A stretch of 64,000 nucleotides of DNA from Alkalibacterium sp. MB6 (GCF_009935905.1 NZ_PREX01000002.1:62001-126000), one strand, 5' to 3'; counted from the first letter of the stretch, positions 19,471 to 29,889 are shown. Program-made: numbers and translations. Notes: generated by a model from the sequence alone, not told the origin.

Positions 19471-21261
19471 TTATGCTTGTTGCAATCCTAAGTTTTGAAG
19501 TTCATACATGTCTTTGTAGAGTCCGCCACGTTCGATTAATTCGTCGTGGGTTCCTCTTTCGACAATGCGTCCTTTATCCAGAACCAATATTTGGTCAGCA
19601 TCTCTAATCGTTGAGAGCCTGTGCGCAATAGCGACGGTTGTTCGCCCTTTTCTCATGCGCTGTAGGCCTTCTTGGATGAGTGATTCTGTTTCTGTATCAA
19701 TATTGGCAGTCGCTTCATCCAATATTAAGATTTTCGGATCTCTGACTATTGTACTGGCAAAAGAGATTAATTGCTTTTGACCACTTGAGAAGCTTGCTCC
19801 TCTTTCCACAACTTTCGCATCATACTGGCCATCCAATTGTTCGATGAAGGAATCAGCCTGAACGAAACGTGCGGCTTCAACAATTTCTCTATCCGTTATC
19901 GATGGATTCATCAAGCGGATGTTGTCTTTAATCGTTCCATAAAAGAGGAAGGAATCTTGCAAGACTAACCCGGTACGCTGGCGCAATTCTCTAATAGGGA
20001 ATGACTTGATTGACTTCCCATCAATCAGAACTTCCCCTTTGTCGAAGTCATAAAAGCGCATCAACACGTTAATGATGGACGATTTACCACTTCCTGTGTG
20101 ACCGACTAAAGCGACCGTTTCTCCAGGGTTAACTTTAAAGGAAATGTTTTTCAGTACTTCATTCTCACCGTCATAAGAGAAGGATACATCTTTAAACTCC
20201 ACTTTTCCTTCGGTAATGACCGAATCAGGATTGTCCTCTTGTGCCGGCACGTATTCTTCGTTATCCATAACCGTTAAAATACGGCTGGATGATACGACAC
20301 CATCTTGGAATAAACTCAAACTATCCATTAGACGTGTTAAGGGTCTGAAAAAGTCGTTCGCATAAGAAGTAAAGGCGAAAATGACACCAACTTCTACTGG
20401 GCTACTTAATGCATCATAACCGAATAAGGCAAGAATTAAAACAACAGCTAAAGTATATAAAAAGTTAATAACCGGACTTAATAGTAAGGCATTAATTTTG
20501 ACCACTGAAAAGCGTGAGTCATAATAAGACTGGTTTGTCTCTTTGAACTCTTTTTGCAGACGCTTTTCTTGCCTGAACTGTTGAATGACGGCCATACCGT
20601 TAATCGTTTCTGCTAATTTACTATTTAGCATACTTAATTTGGATTTCATTTCGTTGTAATTTTTTGAACTGTAAACTTGATAGAAACGAACAATGACTAA
20701 AAGGATGGGCGCGAACAGTAAAATCCACAACGTCACTCTCACATCTAGTAAGAACATGGCTCCAAGAGAAATCGCCACACCTAGAACCCCTTGAATCAAC
20801 GTTAAGAAGACGTGCCAAAAGTCTTTCATTGCCTCTGTGTCATTGGTTGCACGGGTAATAATCCACCCTGTTGCTGTTTTATCAAAAAAGCGCATGCCTA
20901 AACTGTGCAATTTAGTATAAAGTGCGTTCCTAATATGTTGAACTGTCTTTTCTGAGGCCATATTAAACAAATACAGTTCACAGTACCAGACGACCATCCG
21001 TACAAGAGTTACTCCAAAGTGTATAAAGGCAAAGAGGAGAACGATTCGTAAAGTAGCCGTACCTGTCGCTAAGTGGTCATCAATAAAGACTTGAATGATT
21101 CTCGGTAAAATCGCATTTGTCACAGCAAGAGCCAAACTGAAGCCAATAGCAACCATAAATTGCTTTTTGAAAGGAGAAGCGTAACTAAGAATGCGTTTGA
21201 GGATCGTCATTTGTTCCTTGAAAGGAATCGATCGTCTATCTTTTAATTCTTGCTGTTCCAT
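19471..21261 (-). CDS. Heterodimeric ABC exporter, second subunit (YheH/LmrD-like)
   Basis: Multidrug-type ABC half-transporter of 596 residues: six membrane helices (about 35-320) then a nucleotide-binding domain. Walker A GHTGSGKSS lies near residue 381, and Walker B ILILDEATANID keeps the catalytic Glu. The signature is altered to SFSSGQKQL. The ATG overlaps the stop of the upstream partner by one base (TAATG), so the two are coupled. The altered signature here matches an altered Walker B in the partner, as in BmrCD/LmrCD-type exporters with one degenerate ATP site. Substrate unknown. Confidence 0.93.
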   Translation of the reverse strand: MEQQELKDRRSIPFKEQMTILKRILSYASPFKKQFMVAIGFSLALAVTNAILPRIIQVFIDDHLATGTATLRIVLLFAFIHFGVTLVRMVVWYCELYLFNMASEKTVQHIRNALYTKLHSLGMRFFDKTATGWIITRATNDTEAMKDFWHVFLTLIQGVLGVAISLGAMFLLDVRVTLWILLFAPILLVIVRFYQVYSSKNYNEMKSKLSMLNSKLAETINGMAVIQQFRQEKRLQKEFKETNQSYYDSRFSVVKINALLLSPVINFLYTLAVVLILALFGYDALSSPVEVGVIFAFTSYANDFFRPLTRLMDSLSLFQDGVVSSSRILTVMDNEEYVPAQEDNPDSVITEGKVEFKDVSFSYDGENEVLKNISFKVNPGETVALVGHTGSGKSSIINVLMRFYDFDKGEVLIDGKSIKSFPIRELRQRTGLVLQDSFLFYGTIKDNIRLMNPSITDREIVEAARFVQADSFIEQLDGQYDAKVVERGASFSSGQKQLISFASTIVRDPKILILDEATANIDTETESLIQEGLQRMRKGRTTVAIAHRLSTIRDADQILVLDKGRIVERGTHDELIERGGLYKDMYELQNLGLQQA

Positions 21262-23018
21262 TACTGATCCTCCCCTTCAATTTTACGTTCCAGTTGCTGC
21301 TGTTGATACATGTCTTTATACCATCCATCAACCTCAAGTAATTGATCATGTGTCCCACGTTCAACGATGGTTCCATCATCAACGACGATAATTTCTTCAG
21401 CATGCATAACTGAACTGATTCGGTGGGCGGCGATAATTGTAGTTTGTCCTTGTCTAACTCTCTTCAAGCCAGAAAGAATAATCTCTTCCGTTTTCGCATC
21501 AACCGCAGATAGTGAATCATCTAGTATCATGAGTTCCGGATTAATTAAAACCGCTCGAGCAATCGAGATCCGTTGTTTTTGTCCACCGGATAAGGATACC
21601 CCTCGCTCACCGACTTCCGTATCGTAGCCATTTGGTAAATCAACTATATCATCATGGATATTAGCTAATTTTGCTGCGGCTTCTACCGCAGATTGCGATA
21701 AGGTTGGATCAGCAAAGCGTATGTTTTCTCGAATCGTATTTGAAAACAGATAGTTATCTTGAGGGACATAACCAATATGCTTTAATAAAGCATCCAGTGT
21801 GTAATCTCTAATGTCATAGCCACCATAAGTAATCTGTCCTTTGTAATGATCATGTTCTCGAAGGAGCAGTTTAAGAATACTTGTCTTTCCTGCCCCCGTT
21901 CTTCCTACAATCCCGAGCGTTCCACCTGCTGGTAAGGTAAAGTGGATATCTTTCAGCGTTTCGGCATCTGCATCTGCATCGGGGTAGTTGAATGAATCAA
22001 TAGCAAAAGTAAGGTTGCCTGAAATGGGTTTTTCTACTGCCCCTTGTCTTTCAATGATGCTGGTTTCTTCTCTCAAAAGATTTTCGATACGGTCGTAACT
22101 GGCAGACCCTCTTTCAATAATATTGAATAGTCGTCCAATAGCGAACATTGGCCACACCAACATGCCAATATAGTTTATAAAGGTAACAAAATCACCAATG
22201 GTTATTTCGTTACCCATAATGAGTAGTCCACCAATAAAAATTGTTAAAAAGTAAGACATGCCCATAATGAACGTGATAGCCGGATCGAATAAAGAATCAA
22301 TTTTATAGACATCTTTGTTCTTTTCGACCACTCGATCCGTTTGAACATCGAAGTCTTCTATATCTTCTTTTTCTTGTCCAAAGGTTTTGATGACTTTAAT
22401 CCCTTGAATACTTTCTTGAACTTTATCATTCAATTGAGAGAATGCTGCCTGAGCGTCTCTAAATCTTAAATGTAACTTTTTCCCTAATACTCTTGAGGCA
22501 ATTGCTAATAGCGGTAATGGAATGACAGCAATGAGTGTCAATCTCCAGTCAACAACGAAAATCATGGCGACTAAAGTGGTTAACCCTACGCTGATTGCAT
22601 CAGCCAACGTTAATATTCCTCCACCAGCTACCATTCTTAACCCACGCAAGTCATTCGTCGCGTGAGCCATTAAATCCCCCGTACGGTATTTTTGGAAGAA
22701 ATTGCTGTCCATGTTTGTAAAGTGATTATATAATTGCTCTCTTACAATAGCTTCTAATTTAGCCGCGTTTCCCCAAATTTTTACGCGCCATAAATAGCGT
22801 AGCAAGTACTGACCCAAAGCCGTAGACGCTAAAATAGTTAGCCAATAGACTAAGGAGCTTTGTGTGATTTCGTTCATACCAATTTCATCTACAACTATCC
22901 CGATAATTCTTGGTGGAATTAGCTGAAGTATGGCTACTATAACTAAAGAAAGAATCCCTAATAAATAAGATTTTTTCTCTTGTTTAAAAAACCAGCTCAA
23001 CCGTTTAAATATTCCCAT
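21261..23018 (-). CDS. Heterodimeric ABC exporter, first subunit (YheI/LmrC-like)
   Basis: A 585-residue ABC half-transporter with N-terminal membrane domain and C-terminal ATPase. Walker A is GRTGAGKTS and the signature is a canonical LSGGQKQR. Walker B ends ILDDSLSAVD, with Asp in place of the catalytic Glu. That makes this the degenerate-site subunit of a heterodimer with the next gene. Homologues export drugs and dyes; nothing here identifies a native substrate. Upstream is the perfect 13-base palindrome TGACAACTTGTCA (23058-23070), a possible operator. Confidence 0.93.
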   Translation of the reverse strand: MGIFKRLSWFFKQEKKSYLLGILSLVIVAILQLIPPRIIGIVVDEIGMNEITQSSLVYWLTILASTALGQYLLRYLWRVKIWGNAAKLEAIVREQLYNHFTNMDSNFFQKYRTGDLMAHATNDLRGLRMVAGGGILTLADAISVGLTTLVAMIFVVDWRLTLIAVIPLPLLAIASRVLGKKLHLRFRDAQAAFSQLNDKVQESIQGIKVIKTFGQEKEDIEDFDVQTDRVVEKNKDVYKIDSLFDPAITFIMGMSYFLTIFIGGLLIMGNEITIGDFVTFINYIGMLVWPMFAIGRLFNIIERGSASYDRIENLLREETSIIERQGAVEKPISGNLTFAIDSFNYPDADADAETLKDIHFTLPAGGTLGIVGRTGAGKTSILKLLLREHDHYKGQITYGGYDIRDYTLDALLKHIGYVPQDNYLFSNTIRENIRFADPTLSQSAVEAAAKLANIHDDIVDLPNGYDTEVGERGVSLSGGQKQRISIARAVLINPELMILDDSLSAVDAKTEEIILSGLKRVRQGQTTIIAAHRISSVMHAEEIIVVDDGTIVERGTHDQLLEVDGWYKDMYQQQQLERKIEGEDQ

Positions 23019-23123
23019 TATTTTTATCCCCTATTGTTTTTATACTGTAAATCGATGTGACAACTTGTCATATTGAAAATAAGATTTAACGGACAGGTTG
23101 TGCTGTCCGTTACCTATTGTTTG

Positions 23124-23366
23124 TTATTTCTTTTTCTTTGTTTTTGCCGATTTTTGTTGTGTTTTCATTTGTGCCATCATCTGATTAATTTTTCTCTCAG
23201 ATGGTTTTTGACCCATTTGTAACATCATCATGCGCAACATGTTTTCATCAATGGGTGGATTTTTTTCAAAATAATCCATCATATACTTTCTTGAGATGAA
23301 AAATCCTCCAACTAAACCTACGATTAACGCAACGATTATGAGTAATACCGCAACTACTGTGCTCAT
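23124..23366 (-). CDS. yneF: UPF0154 small membrane protein YneF
   Basis: An 80-residue protein of a family with no firm function: one N-terminal membrane helix ([21 protein letters not shown]) followed by [28 protein letters not shown], the conserved family core, and a Lys-rich tail. ATG 23366 has AAAGGAG upstream; the frame is open six codons earlier but that would include the ribosome site. It follows tkt after a terminator, the same neighbourhood as in Bacillus. Confidence 0.92.
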   Translation of the reverse strand: MSTVVAVLLIIVALIVGLVGGFFISRKYMMDYFEKNPPIDENMLRMMMLQMGQKPSERKINQMMAQMKTQQKSAKTKKKK

Positions 23367-23384
23367 TAAATTCACTCCTTTCAC

Positions 23385-23598
23385 TATTTTATCATACCTA
23401 TTTGGTCAGTTTTTAACCTATTCTGAAATAAAACTGCTCACTGAATTATTCTACACAATAATACTCTAAAAATAAACCTATAAAGAGTTTTTCTCTTTAT
23501 TATTCTCTTTCTTTTAATATAACGGTTAAAAAAAGCTCTCTTCCTGACGTAAAAAGCCAGAAAGAGAGGTTTTTCGTTAATGGTAAAAGGAATGCGTC
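23385..23598. other. Intergenic region between tkt and yneF with degenerate repeat-like sequence
   Basis: No gene. About 23425-23512 is AT-rich. It shares CTTTATTATTCT and a second TTATTC block (54 bases apart) with the 52-bp repeats at 19180-19387. The tkt terminator is at 23528-23575. Confidence 0.45.
23528..23575 (-). terminator. Terminator of tkt
   Basis: Inverted repeat GCTCTCTTCCTG / CAGAAAGAGAGG with a T run on the minus strand, 24 bases past the tkt stop. Confidence 0.87.
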
Positions 23599-25593
23599 TT
23601 ATAGTGAACGGAATGTGTTAACGACGTTGTCAGTATTGAAACCATACTTATCAACAACGACTTCGCCTTTACCGCTGGCACCGAATTGATCAATACCAAT
23701 GACTGCACCTTCTGTACCCGTGTATTTGTGCCATCCAAATGTTGATCCCATTTCAATTGCTACACGTTTCTTAACAGATTTAGGTAAGACAGATTCTTTG
23801 TACTCATCAGATTGAAGTTCAAAAAGATCCATACTTGGCATAGATACAACAGAAACGTCGTGTCCTTGCTCTTTTAATGCTTTTTGTGCTTCAACAGCAA
23901 GCGATACTTCTGAACCAGTCGCGATTAAAATACCTTCTGGTGTCTCTCCTTCAGATGGAGACAAGACATAAGCACCTTTTTGAACTGTTTGACGAGCATT
24001 TTCTTGTGTTCCAGGTAAAACTGGCAAGTTTTGACGAGTCAAGACAAGCATAGTCGGACGGTCTGTTGACGTTAACGCTACTTCCCATGCCGCTGCTACT
24101 TCGTTTCCGTCTGCTGGACGTAAAACAGTTAAGTTGTGCATGCCACGGAAGCTAGATAGTTGCTCAACTGGCTCGTGAGTCGGTCCATCTTCTCCTACCG
24201 CAATAGAGTCATGAGTCATGACGTAAATAGCAGGGATACGAGATAGAGCAGCTAAACGAACAGCTGGACGCAAGTAGTCAGTAAAGACGAAGAATGTCCC
24301 AACGTAAGAACGTGTTCCTCCGTGAAGTAAAATACCATTCAAAGCGGCAGACATAGCAAATTCACGAACACCGTACCAAATGTTACGTCCTGCATATGAA
24401 TCAGCTTGGAAATCTTGTTCGCCTTTAATCATTGTATTATTTGATCCTGAAAGGTCCGCTGAACCTCCCCAGAAGTTCGGAACGTTTTTAGCAATTGCAT
24501 TAATGACTTCCCCACTGGTTGCACGAGTCGCTGCACTGCTGTCTTCTACTGAATAGCTTGGTAAATCAGCATCCCAGTTTTCAGGTAAGTCGCCGTTAAG
24601 AGCTGATTCAAATTGAGCACCTAATTCAGAGTTGTTGCTCTTATATTGCTCAACCAATTCATTCCACTCTGCTTCAGCTTTTTCACCACGGTCAATCATG
24701 TATTCTTTGAAACGTTTTGATACGTCTTCAGGTACGAAGAAATCTTCGCCTTCCCATCCGTACGCTTCTTTAGCAGCTTTTGCACCATCTACTCCAAGAG
24801 GCTTACCGTGAACATCTGCTGTTCCTGCGTTCGTTGCACCAAAACCGATAACTGTTTTAATTTCAATGATTGTAGGTTGCTCTGTGTTTTCTTTTGCTTG
24901 AGTAATCGCTTTGTCGATTGCTTCTAGGTCATTACCGTCTTCGACAAAAATATGTTCCCAACCATACGCTTCAAAACGCTTACCAACATTTTCAGTAAAG
25001 GCTTTAGATGTTGGTCCATCCAGCTGGATATCGTTTGAATCATATAAAAGAACCAGTTTACCAAGCTTTAAGTGTCCAGCTAATGAAGCAGCTTCCTGAG
25101 AGACACCTTCTTGCAAATCTCCGTCACCACAAAGAGCGTAAGTATAGTGATCGACTACTGATTGGTCATCAGTGTTATAAACAGCTCCTAAATGAGCTTC
25201 AGCCATAGCCATCCCTACAGCGTTTGCAATCCCTTGCCCTAAAGGACCTGTTGTTGCTTCTACACCATCTGTATAGTGAACTTCCGGGTGACCTGGAGTA
25301 CGGCTTTCAAATTGACGGAACCCCTTCAAGTCGTCGATGGTTACATCGTGTCCTGACAAGTGCAGTAAGCTGTATAACAGCATGGAACCGTGTCCTGCCG
25401 ACAGAACAAAACGGTCACGGTTGAACCATTTTGAATTCTTTGGGTTAATATTCAAGTGACGTGTCCACAATGTATACGCCATAGGAGCTGCTCCCATTGG
25501 TAATCCAGGGTGTCCTGAATTAGCTTGTTCTATTGCATCTATACTTAGTGTACGGATTGTATCTACTGCCATTTGATCTATTTTATCAAACAC
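23599..25593 (-). CDS. tkt: Transketolase
   Basis: Thiamine-diphosphate enzyme moving two-carbon units in the pentose phosphate pathway, 664 residues. Conserved parts: [48 protein letters not shown] for cofactor/metal binding, [17 protein letters not shown] in the Pyr domain, and the C-terminal GATNAG and FGASGKG blocks. The start is GTG with AAAGG about ten bases upstream, and a good promoter lies at 25639-25667. Context matches Bacillus (ynzC-tkt-yneF). Confidence 0.98.
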   Translation of the reverse strand: MFDKIDQMAVDTIRTLSIDAIEQANSGHPGLPMGAAPMAYTLWTRHLNINPKNSKWFNRDRFVLSAGHGSMLLYSLLHLSGHDVTIDDLKGFRQFESRTPGHPEVHYTDGVEATTGPLGQGIANAVGMAMAEAHLGAVYNTDDQSVVDHYTYALCGDGDLQEGVSQEAASLAGHLKLGKLVLLYDSNDIQLDGPTSKAFTENVGKRFEAYGWEHIFVEDGNDLEAIDKAITQAKENTEQPTIIEIKTVIGFGATNAGTADVHGKPLGVDGAKAAKEAYGWEGEDFFVPEDVSKRFKEYMIDRGEKAEAEWNELVEQYKSNNSELGAQFESALNGDLPENWDADLPSYSVEDSSAATRATSGEVINAIAKNVPNFWGGSADLSGSNNTMIKGEQDFQADSYAGRNIWYGVREFAMSAALNGILLHGGTRSYVGTFFVFTDYLRPAVRLAALSRIPAIYVMTHDSIAVGEDGPTHEPVEQLSSFRGMHNLTVLRPADGNEVAAAWEVALTSTDRPTMLVLTRQNLPVLPGTQENARQTVQKGAYVLSPSEGETPEGILIATGSEVSLAVEAQKALKEQGHDVSVVSMPSMDLFELQSDEYKESVLPKSVKKRVAIEMGSTFGWHKYTGTEGAVIGIDQFGASGKGEVVVDKYGFNTDNVVNTFRSL

Positions 25594-25638
25594 TAAATCT
25601 CAACCTTTCGTTTGTTTAAATTTTAAACTTACTTGTCT

Positions 25639-25667
25639 ATTGTACTATTAATTTAAAGCATTTTCAA
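25639..25667 (-). promoter_or_regulatory. Promoter of tkt
   Basis: On the minus strand TTGAAA (25662-25667), 17-base spacer, TACAAT (25639-25644). Confidence 0.75.
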
Positions 25668-25701
25668 TAACTTGTGAGAACGGAATCAATTCCTTTGCAA
25701 A

Positions 25702-25950
25702 CTACTCACTTGATCTATTGTGTAACCCTTTTTGACGCTGGATTTCTTTCAATTTATCAGGTGTGACGTCAGAACCCTCTTCATCAACAATTTTTAACCC
25801 TTCAATTTGATTTCTCATACCCGAACGAAATGCTTTGATGTATTCATCTCGAAGAGCTTGTTGCTCAGCTTTTTCCTCTGTCGTTAAACCTTCGCTTCGT
25901 TCTTTTCTCACTAATTCATTAATACGGTCAAGCTTATCTTTTTCTAACAT
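25702..25950 (-). CDS. ynzC: UPF0291/DUF896 protein YnzC
   Basis: An 82-residue alpha-helical protein of the YnzC family, function unknown. The core [36 protein letters not shown] is typical (helix-loop-helix), followed by a short charged tail. The start ATG 25950 is fixed by AAGGAGG five bases upstream. It is divergent from lexA. In Bacillus it is the last gene of the SOS-controlled yneA-yneB-ynzC operon; yneA and yneB are not present between it and lexA here. Confidence 0.93.
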   Translation of the reverse strand: MLEKDKLDRINELVRKERSEGLTTEEKAEQQALRDEYIKAFRSGMRNQIEGLKIVDEEGSDVTPDKLKEIQRQKGLHNRSSE

Positions 25951-26004
25951 GTTATCCTCCTTGATAGTCACTCTAAACAAAAAAGTCTATTGCATTCCTT
26001 ATTT

Positions 26005-26010
26005 ATGATA
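26005..26010 (-). promoter_or_regulatory. Extended -10 element of ynzC
   Basis: On the minus strand TGG-TATCAT, about 55 bases before the ynzC ATG; no convincing -35. Confidence 0.45.
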
Positions 26011-26074
26011 CCATTACTGCGCTAAAAGTGGTAGAGATAACGGAAAAAAGACTGATTTAGACGCGTTTATTTTT

Positions 26075-26088
26075 CGAACATCCGTTTG
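26075..26088. promoter_or_regulatory. LexA (SOS) box 1
   Basis: CGAACATCCGTTTG differs from the Firmicutes SOS consensus CGAAC-N4-GTTCG only in the right half. It overlaps the lexA -35 (26086-26091) and could also affect ynzC. Confidence 0.85.
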
Positions 26089-26114
26089 ATTTAGCCATTA
26101 ACCTGTGATATACT
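26086..26114 (+). promoter_or_regulatory. Promoter of lexA
   Basis: TTGATT (26086-26091), 17-base spacer, TATACT (26109-26114) with upstream TGA making an extended -10. Confidence 0.82.
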
Positions 26115-26126
26115 TTTGGTAACAAT

Positions 26127-26140
26127 AGAACAATCGTTCC
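26127..26140. promoter_or_regulatory. LexA (SOS) box 2
   Basis: AGAACAATCGTTCC contains a perfect GAAC-N4-GTTC core just downstream of the lexA -10, so repression would block initiation. Confidence 0.8.
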
Positions 26141-26199
26141 GTTTTTATTTATTCATTATTTACTATAAAACTGACTCCACTAAAAGCGAGGGAATGCAA

Positions 26200-26835
26200 A
26201 TGAGCACAAGAGGCCGTAAAGGTGAAAAACAACAAGAAATTTTAAAATATATTTATGAACAAGTAAAAAAGAAAGGTTACCCACCTACCGTTCGTGAAAT
26301 TGGGCTGTCAACTGACTTGTCTTCTACATCAACAGTACATGGACATTTGTCAAGACTTGAAAAAAGTGGGTATATTCTTAGAGACCCTTCTAAACCTAGA
26401 GCAATTGAATTTACAGAATTAGGTTTGAACAAATTAGGAATTAGCCGTGACGAAGGTAAAATCCCATTACTTGGTGTCGTAACTGCTGGTGAGCCTATAT
26501 TGGCTATTGAAGAAGCGACAGACTACTTCCCGGTTCCTAATGACTTAGAAGTTGAAAAAGGAAACTTATTCATGCTATCCATTCGTGGTAACAGTATGAT
26601 TGAGGCAGGTATACTAGATGGCGACCATGTCATTGTTAGAAAACAGGATGCTGCAAACAATGGAGACATTGTGATTGCTATGACAGATGAAGATGAAGCA
26701 ACCTGTAAACGATTCTACAAAGAAAAAGACCATATTCGGTTACAGCCTGAAAACTCAGCTATGGATCCTATTCTCTTAAATGATGTAACCATCTTAGGTA
26801 AAGTTGTTTCTTTGTATCGTAGCCACATTTTTTAA
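26200..26835 (+). CDS. lexA: SOS repressor LexA
   Basis: Represses DNA-damage genes and self-cleaves with RecA. The 211-residue protein has an N-terminal winged helix ([25 protein letters not shown]), the Ala-Gly cleavage site in VVTAGEPI, catalytic Ser in RGNSMIEAG and catalytic Lys in EATCKRF. ATG 26200 is chosen because GAGGGA lies six bases upstream and the protein then starts as in relatives; the frame is open 28 codons further upstream. It has two SOS boxes over its own promoter, so it is autoregulated. Confidence 0.98.
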   Translation: MSTRGRKGEKQQEILKYIYEQVKKKGYPPTVREIGLSTDLSSTSTVHGHLSRLEKSGYILRDPSKPRAIEFTELGLNKLGISRDEGKIPLLGVVTAGEPILAIEEATDYFPVPNDLEVEKGNLFMLSIRGNSMIEAGILDGDHVIVRKQDAANNGDIVIAMTDEDEATCKRFYKEKDHIRLQPENSAMDPILLNDVTILGKVVSLYRSHIF

Positions 26836-26860
26836 ACAATCGTAAACAGCGATAAATCAA

Positions 26861-26928
26861 AAAGAACATAATCCTTGCAAGGAGGCATCTACTGCCTCAC
26901 ACTGCATTGATTATGTTCTTTATTTTTT
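26861..26928. terminator. Bidirectional terminator between lexA and apt
   Basis: Arms AAAGAACATAATC (26861-26873) and GATTATGTTCTTT (26909-26921) enclose a second hairpin GAGGCA/TGCCTC. T-rich on both outer sides. Confidence 0.87.
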
Positions 26929-27441
26929 CTAGTAATTCATTAATGTAAAGATATCGTAACCTTTAATTTTGTCTCTGCCTTTTAAGTCAGTCAATTCGAT
27001 AAAGAATGCAGCTCCAACGACTTCCCCGCCTAATTTTTCGACGAGTTCGATTGTTGCAGCAATCGTTCCACCTGTTGCCAACAAATCATCCGTAATTAAA
27101 ACTTTCTGACCTGGTTTAATGGCATCTTTGTGTAATTGAAGAATGTCACTGCCGTATTCAAGACCATAACTTACCTCGATGGTTTCTCTAGGCAATTTAC
27201 CTTTTTTACGACAAGGCGCAAAGCCTACTCCCAATTCATTCGCTACTGGACATCCAACAATAAAGCCACGAGCTTCAGGGCCGACGATCATTTCGACGCC
27301 TTTTCCTTTAGCGTATTCAACAATTTTATTTGTTGCTTCTCTATAAGCTTCTCCGTCAGCCATCAAAGGTGATATATCTCTGAAAGTGATGCCTTCTTCA
27401 GGAAAGTTTGGTACATCAGCAATATACTTCTTAAAATCCAT
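26929..27441 (-). CDS. apt: Adenine phosphoribosyltransferase
   Basis: Salvages adenine to AMP with PRPP. 170 residues; the PRPP-binding motif [16 protein letters not shown] and the upstream [12 protein letters not shown] block are clear, as is [15 protein letters not shown] near the start. ATG is preceded by CGGAGGAAAAGAA. It lies 37 bases downstream of recJ, the same pairing as in Bacillus. Confidence 0.97.
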   Translation of the reverse strand: MDFKKYIADVPNFPEEGITFRDISPLMADGEAYREATNKIVEYAKGKGVEMIVGPEARGFIVGCPVANELGVGFAPCRKKGKLPRETIEVSYGLEYGSDILQLHKDAIKPGQKVLITDDLLATGGTIAATIELVEKLGGEVVGAAFFIELTDLKGRDKIKGYDIFTLMNY

Positions 27442-27478
27442 TTCTTTTCCTCCGTCTTCTTAACGCTGCTAATCCTAC

Positions 27479-29785
27479 TTAAATCGTTTTGAGATAGTCG
27501 AGTAATTCAACAAAGGAACTGTATACAAGCGTCTCTTCTACTCGTATTTGTTCCAGCCGCTTTTTATATGTGACGGTATCTTCCAAAGGCTTCTTGTCTG
27601 GATTAGATACGATACTCAACTCTCCACTCTCTATTGTAACAAATTCATTCTCTAAAAACACCATAATCATGAATTTAACTGTTTCATTATCCGCTTTTAG
27701 CAATCGTTTTAGCTCTTGGGCATCCTTAGATAAATGAACGCTTCCTTTTTGATTGATATATTTATACAACTGGCCAAACTGTTCTCTTTTTGGCATGCCT
27801 TTGAAGTAATACTCGTGAGGAGCAAAGCTGTAAAGGTAAATGGAACGATCTCTGTAGACTTCATAGGTTTTTTCAAACACATCTAAACGGTCAGGTATGT
27901 CTACAATAACGACTGAGTTTTCTTCTCCTATCGAATCTATATGTTGGTCGGGTTCAATCAATTGGTAAGACGACGTCGGATGAATGCCTTCTGCCCATTT
28001 GCTTACATTATCTTTTTGAAAGAAAACAAAGTGAGTGTCTGGCATGTCAAAGACAGCTTTATCAACTGTTTTATTTCTGTAATCAAATAAAAGAGGTTCC
28101 TTCGCTTTGTAATCGACAGCCATCATCTGGACTTTCCGGTTACCGTTCCATTCATTAATAGATAGATAACCTATGATATCTATCTTAGGTGATGAACTCA
28201 TGACCTGTTCCCAGTGAGCTGATTGGAAAGCAATCATATTTAATTGTTTATTATCTTTAGTCAGCGTGGATTTTAAATGCGTCTGATCTGCACCGATTTT
28301 TTTCACATTCTCTGGATAAACAGACTCTATTTTAAACAATGGTTTGGCATTGTGTTGCCCAAAAGGCTTTAATAAGCTTAATTCATCAATTAAGTCAGTG
28401 GTTACTTCTTCCCAGTCTACTCGGGTGTCAATCATGACTCTTTTACTTAGACTAACTGCTTCTAACGATTCACTTGCTACTTTGTTTAATGCTTCTGTGA
28501 AGTCTTCTAAGGCGTCTTTTTTCATACTTAAACCGCAAGCCATGTCATGACCGCCAAAATGAACCAAGTGGTCTTTTACTTCTGAGACACACTCATATAA
28601 ATTAAAGCCTTCGATGCTTCGACCTGATCCTTTAATCGAATCTTGTTTTCCATTAGCTGTTAAAATGATGGTCGGCTTGTGTGTTTTTTCGACCACTTTA
28701 CTTGCCACTATCCCAAGGACACCTTCATGCCAACTTGGGTCGTATAACACTAAGATGGCTTGACTCTTTTGTTCTTCTATTTTTTTAAAGGCTTCATCGG
28801 TAATCTCTTTTACCAACGATTTTCTTTCTTCATTTTTCGATAAGACAACTCGACTTAATTCTTTTGCTTCGCTATCATCAAAGGTCATGAGTAAGTCAAC
28901 AACTAATCCCGCATCCCCTAATCTACCGACCGCGTTGATTGGCGGCGCTAATTTGAACCCTATAACTTCTTCGTCAATCGAATCAGCCGTTAGAGAAGAC
29001 GCTGATAATAAAGCGATCAAACCGAGTCTTTGGGTTTGTTTCATTAGCTTTAAACCATAATAAGCGATCGCTCTGTTTTCACCTGTGAGTGAAACCACAT
29101 CCGCTATAGTCCCAATAGCCGCTAACTCTACTAATTCTTCCGGCATATCTCCAAGTAAAGCAGTCGCCACTTTTAATGCGACACCTGCTCCAGACAAGTC
29201 CGGGAAAGTGTACTTGCCCGATGGATGTCTTGGATGAATAATAGCGTAAGCTTCAGGCAAAATGTCTGGGCATTCATGGTGGTCAGTGACAATGACGTCC
29301 ACTCCAAGTGATTTCGCATGGCTGATGGCGTCGTGACCCGCAACACCATTATCTACTGTAATAATGAGTTCCGTTCCATTAGAAATGATGGCTTCAAAGG
29401 CATCACTATTTGGACCGTAACCATCGACGAAACGATTCGGGACATAATAATCGACTGAACCACCGATGGCTTCAATCGCTTCGTACATAATAACTGTACT
29501 CGTCACTCCATCTGCGTCATAATCCCCATATATCGTAATGTGCTGTTGCTTTTCAACGGCTTCTTGAATACGTTCGACAACTTTTTCCATTTCAAATAAC
29601 GAAAATGGGTCTTGAAACTGTTCAACACTTGGTTTAATAAATTGATTAATCTCTTCTGTTGTATGTAAGCCTCTATTCATACAGAGACGAATAAATGTTT
29701 TAGAGCGTTTCATTTCTAAAGCTAGTTGTTCAATAATAGATTCTTCAACTGTTTCATCTTGTTCCCAAATTGTTTTTACTTGCAC
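27479..29785 (-). CDS. recJ: Single-stranded-DNA exonuclease RecJ
   Basis: 5'-3' exonuclease in recombination and mismatch repair, DHH/DHHA1 family. Motifs: YGDYDADGVTS, VTDHHECPD, GTIADVVSL and the DHHA1 block FGGHDMACG. Length 768 from GTG 29785, which has AAAGGAG eight bases upstream; the frame is open 18 more codons but that includes the ribosome site. A C-terminal RecJ extension common in Firmicutes is present (about 570 to the end). Operon with apt. Confidence 0.97.
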   Translation of the reverse strand: MQVKTIWEQDETVEESIIEQLALEMKRSKTFIRLCMNRGLHTTEEINQFIKPSVEQFQDPFSLFEMEKVVERIQEAVEKQQHITIYGDYDADGVTSTVIMYEAIEAIGGSVDYYVPNRFVDGYGPNSDAFEAIISNGTELIITVDNGVAGHDAISHAKSLGVDVIVTDHHECPDILPEAYAIIHPRHPSGKYTFPDLSGAGVALKVATALLGDMPEELVELAAIGTIADVVSLTGENRAIAYYGLKLMKQTQRLGLIALLSASSLTADSIDEEVIGFKLAPPINAVGRLGDAGLVVDLLMTFDDSEAKELSRVVLSKNEERKSLVKEITDEAFKKIEEQKSQAILVLYDPSWHEGVLGIVASKVVEKTHKPTIILTANGKQDSIKGSGRSIEGFNLYECVSEVKDHLVHFGGHDMACGLSMKKDALEDFTEALNKVASESLEAVSLSKRVMIDTRVDWEEVTTDLIDELSLLKPFGQHNAKPLFKIESVYPENVKKIGADQTHLKSTLTKDNKQLNMIAFQSAHWEQVMSSSPKIDIIGYLSINEWNGNRKVQMMAVDYKAKEPLLFDYRNKTVDKAVFDMPDTHFVFFQKDNVSKWAEGIHPTSSYQLIEPDQHIDSIGEENSVVIVDIPDRLDVFEKTYEVYRDRSIYLYSFAPHEYYFKGMPKREQFGQLYKYINQKGSVHLSKDAQELKRLLKADNETVKFMIMVFLENEFVTIESGELSIVSNPDKKPLEDTVTYKKRLEQIRVEETLVYSSFVELLDYLKTI

Positions 29786-29824
29786 AGTGGACACTCCTTT
29801 TATACTCGCATCTTCCATTATAAT

Positions 29825-29867
29825 AAAAAAAGAAGACACAATAAAGGTGTTCCTTTAAAGTATCTCC
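29825..29867 (-). terminator. Putative terminator downstream of degV
   Basis: Imperfect stem (GAAGACACAATAAAGG against CCTTTAAAGTATCTCC, with wobble pairs) and a T run on the minus strand just before recJ. Confidence 0.6.
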
Positions 29868-29889
29868 TCTATTCTTTTTATTTGTGAAG

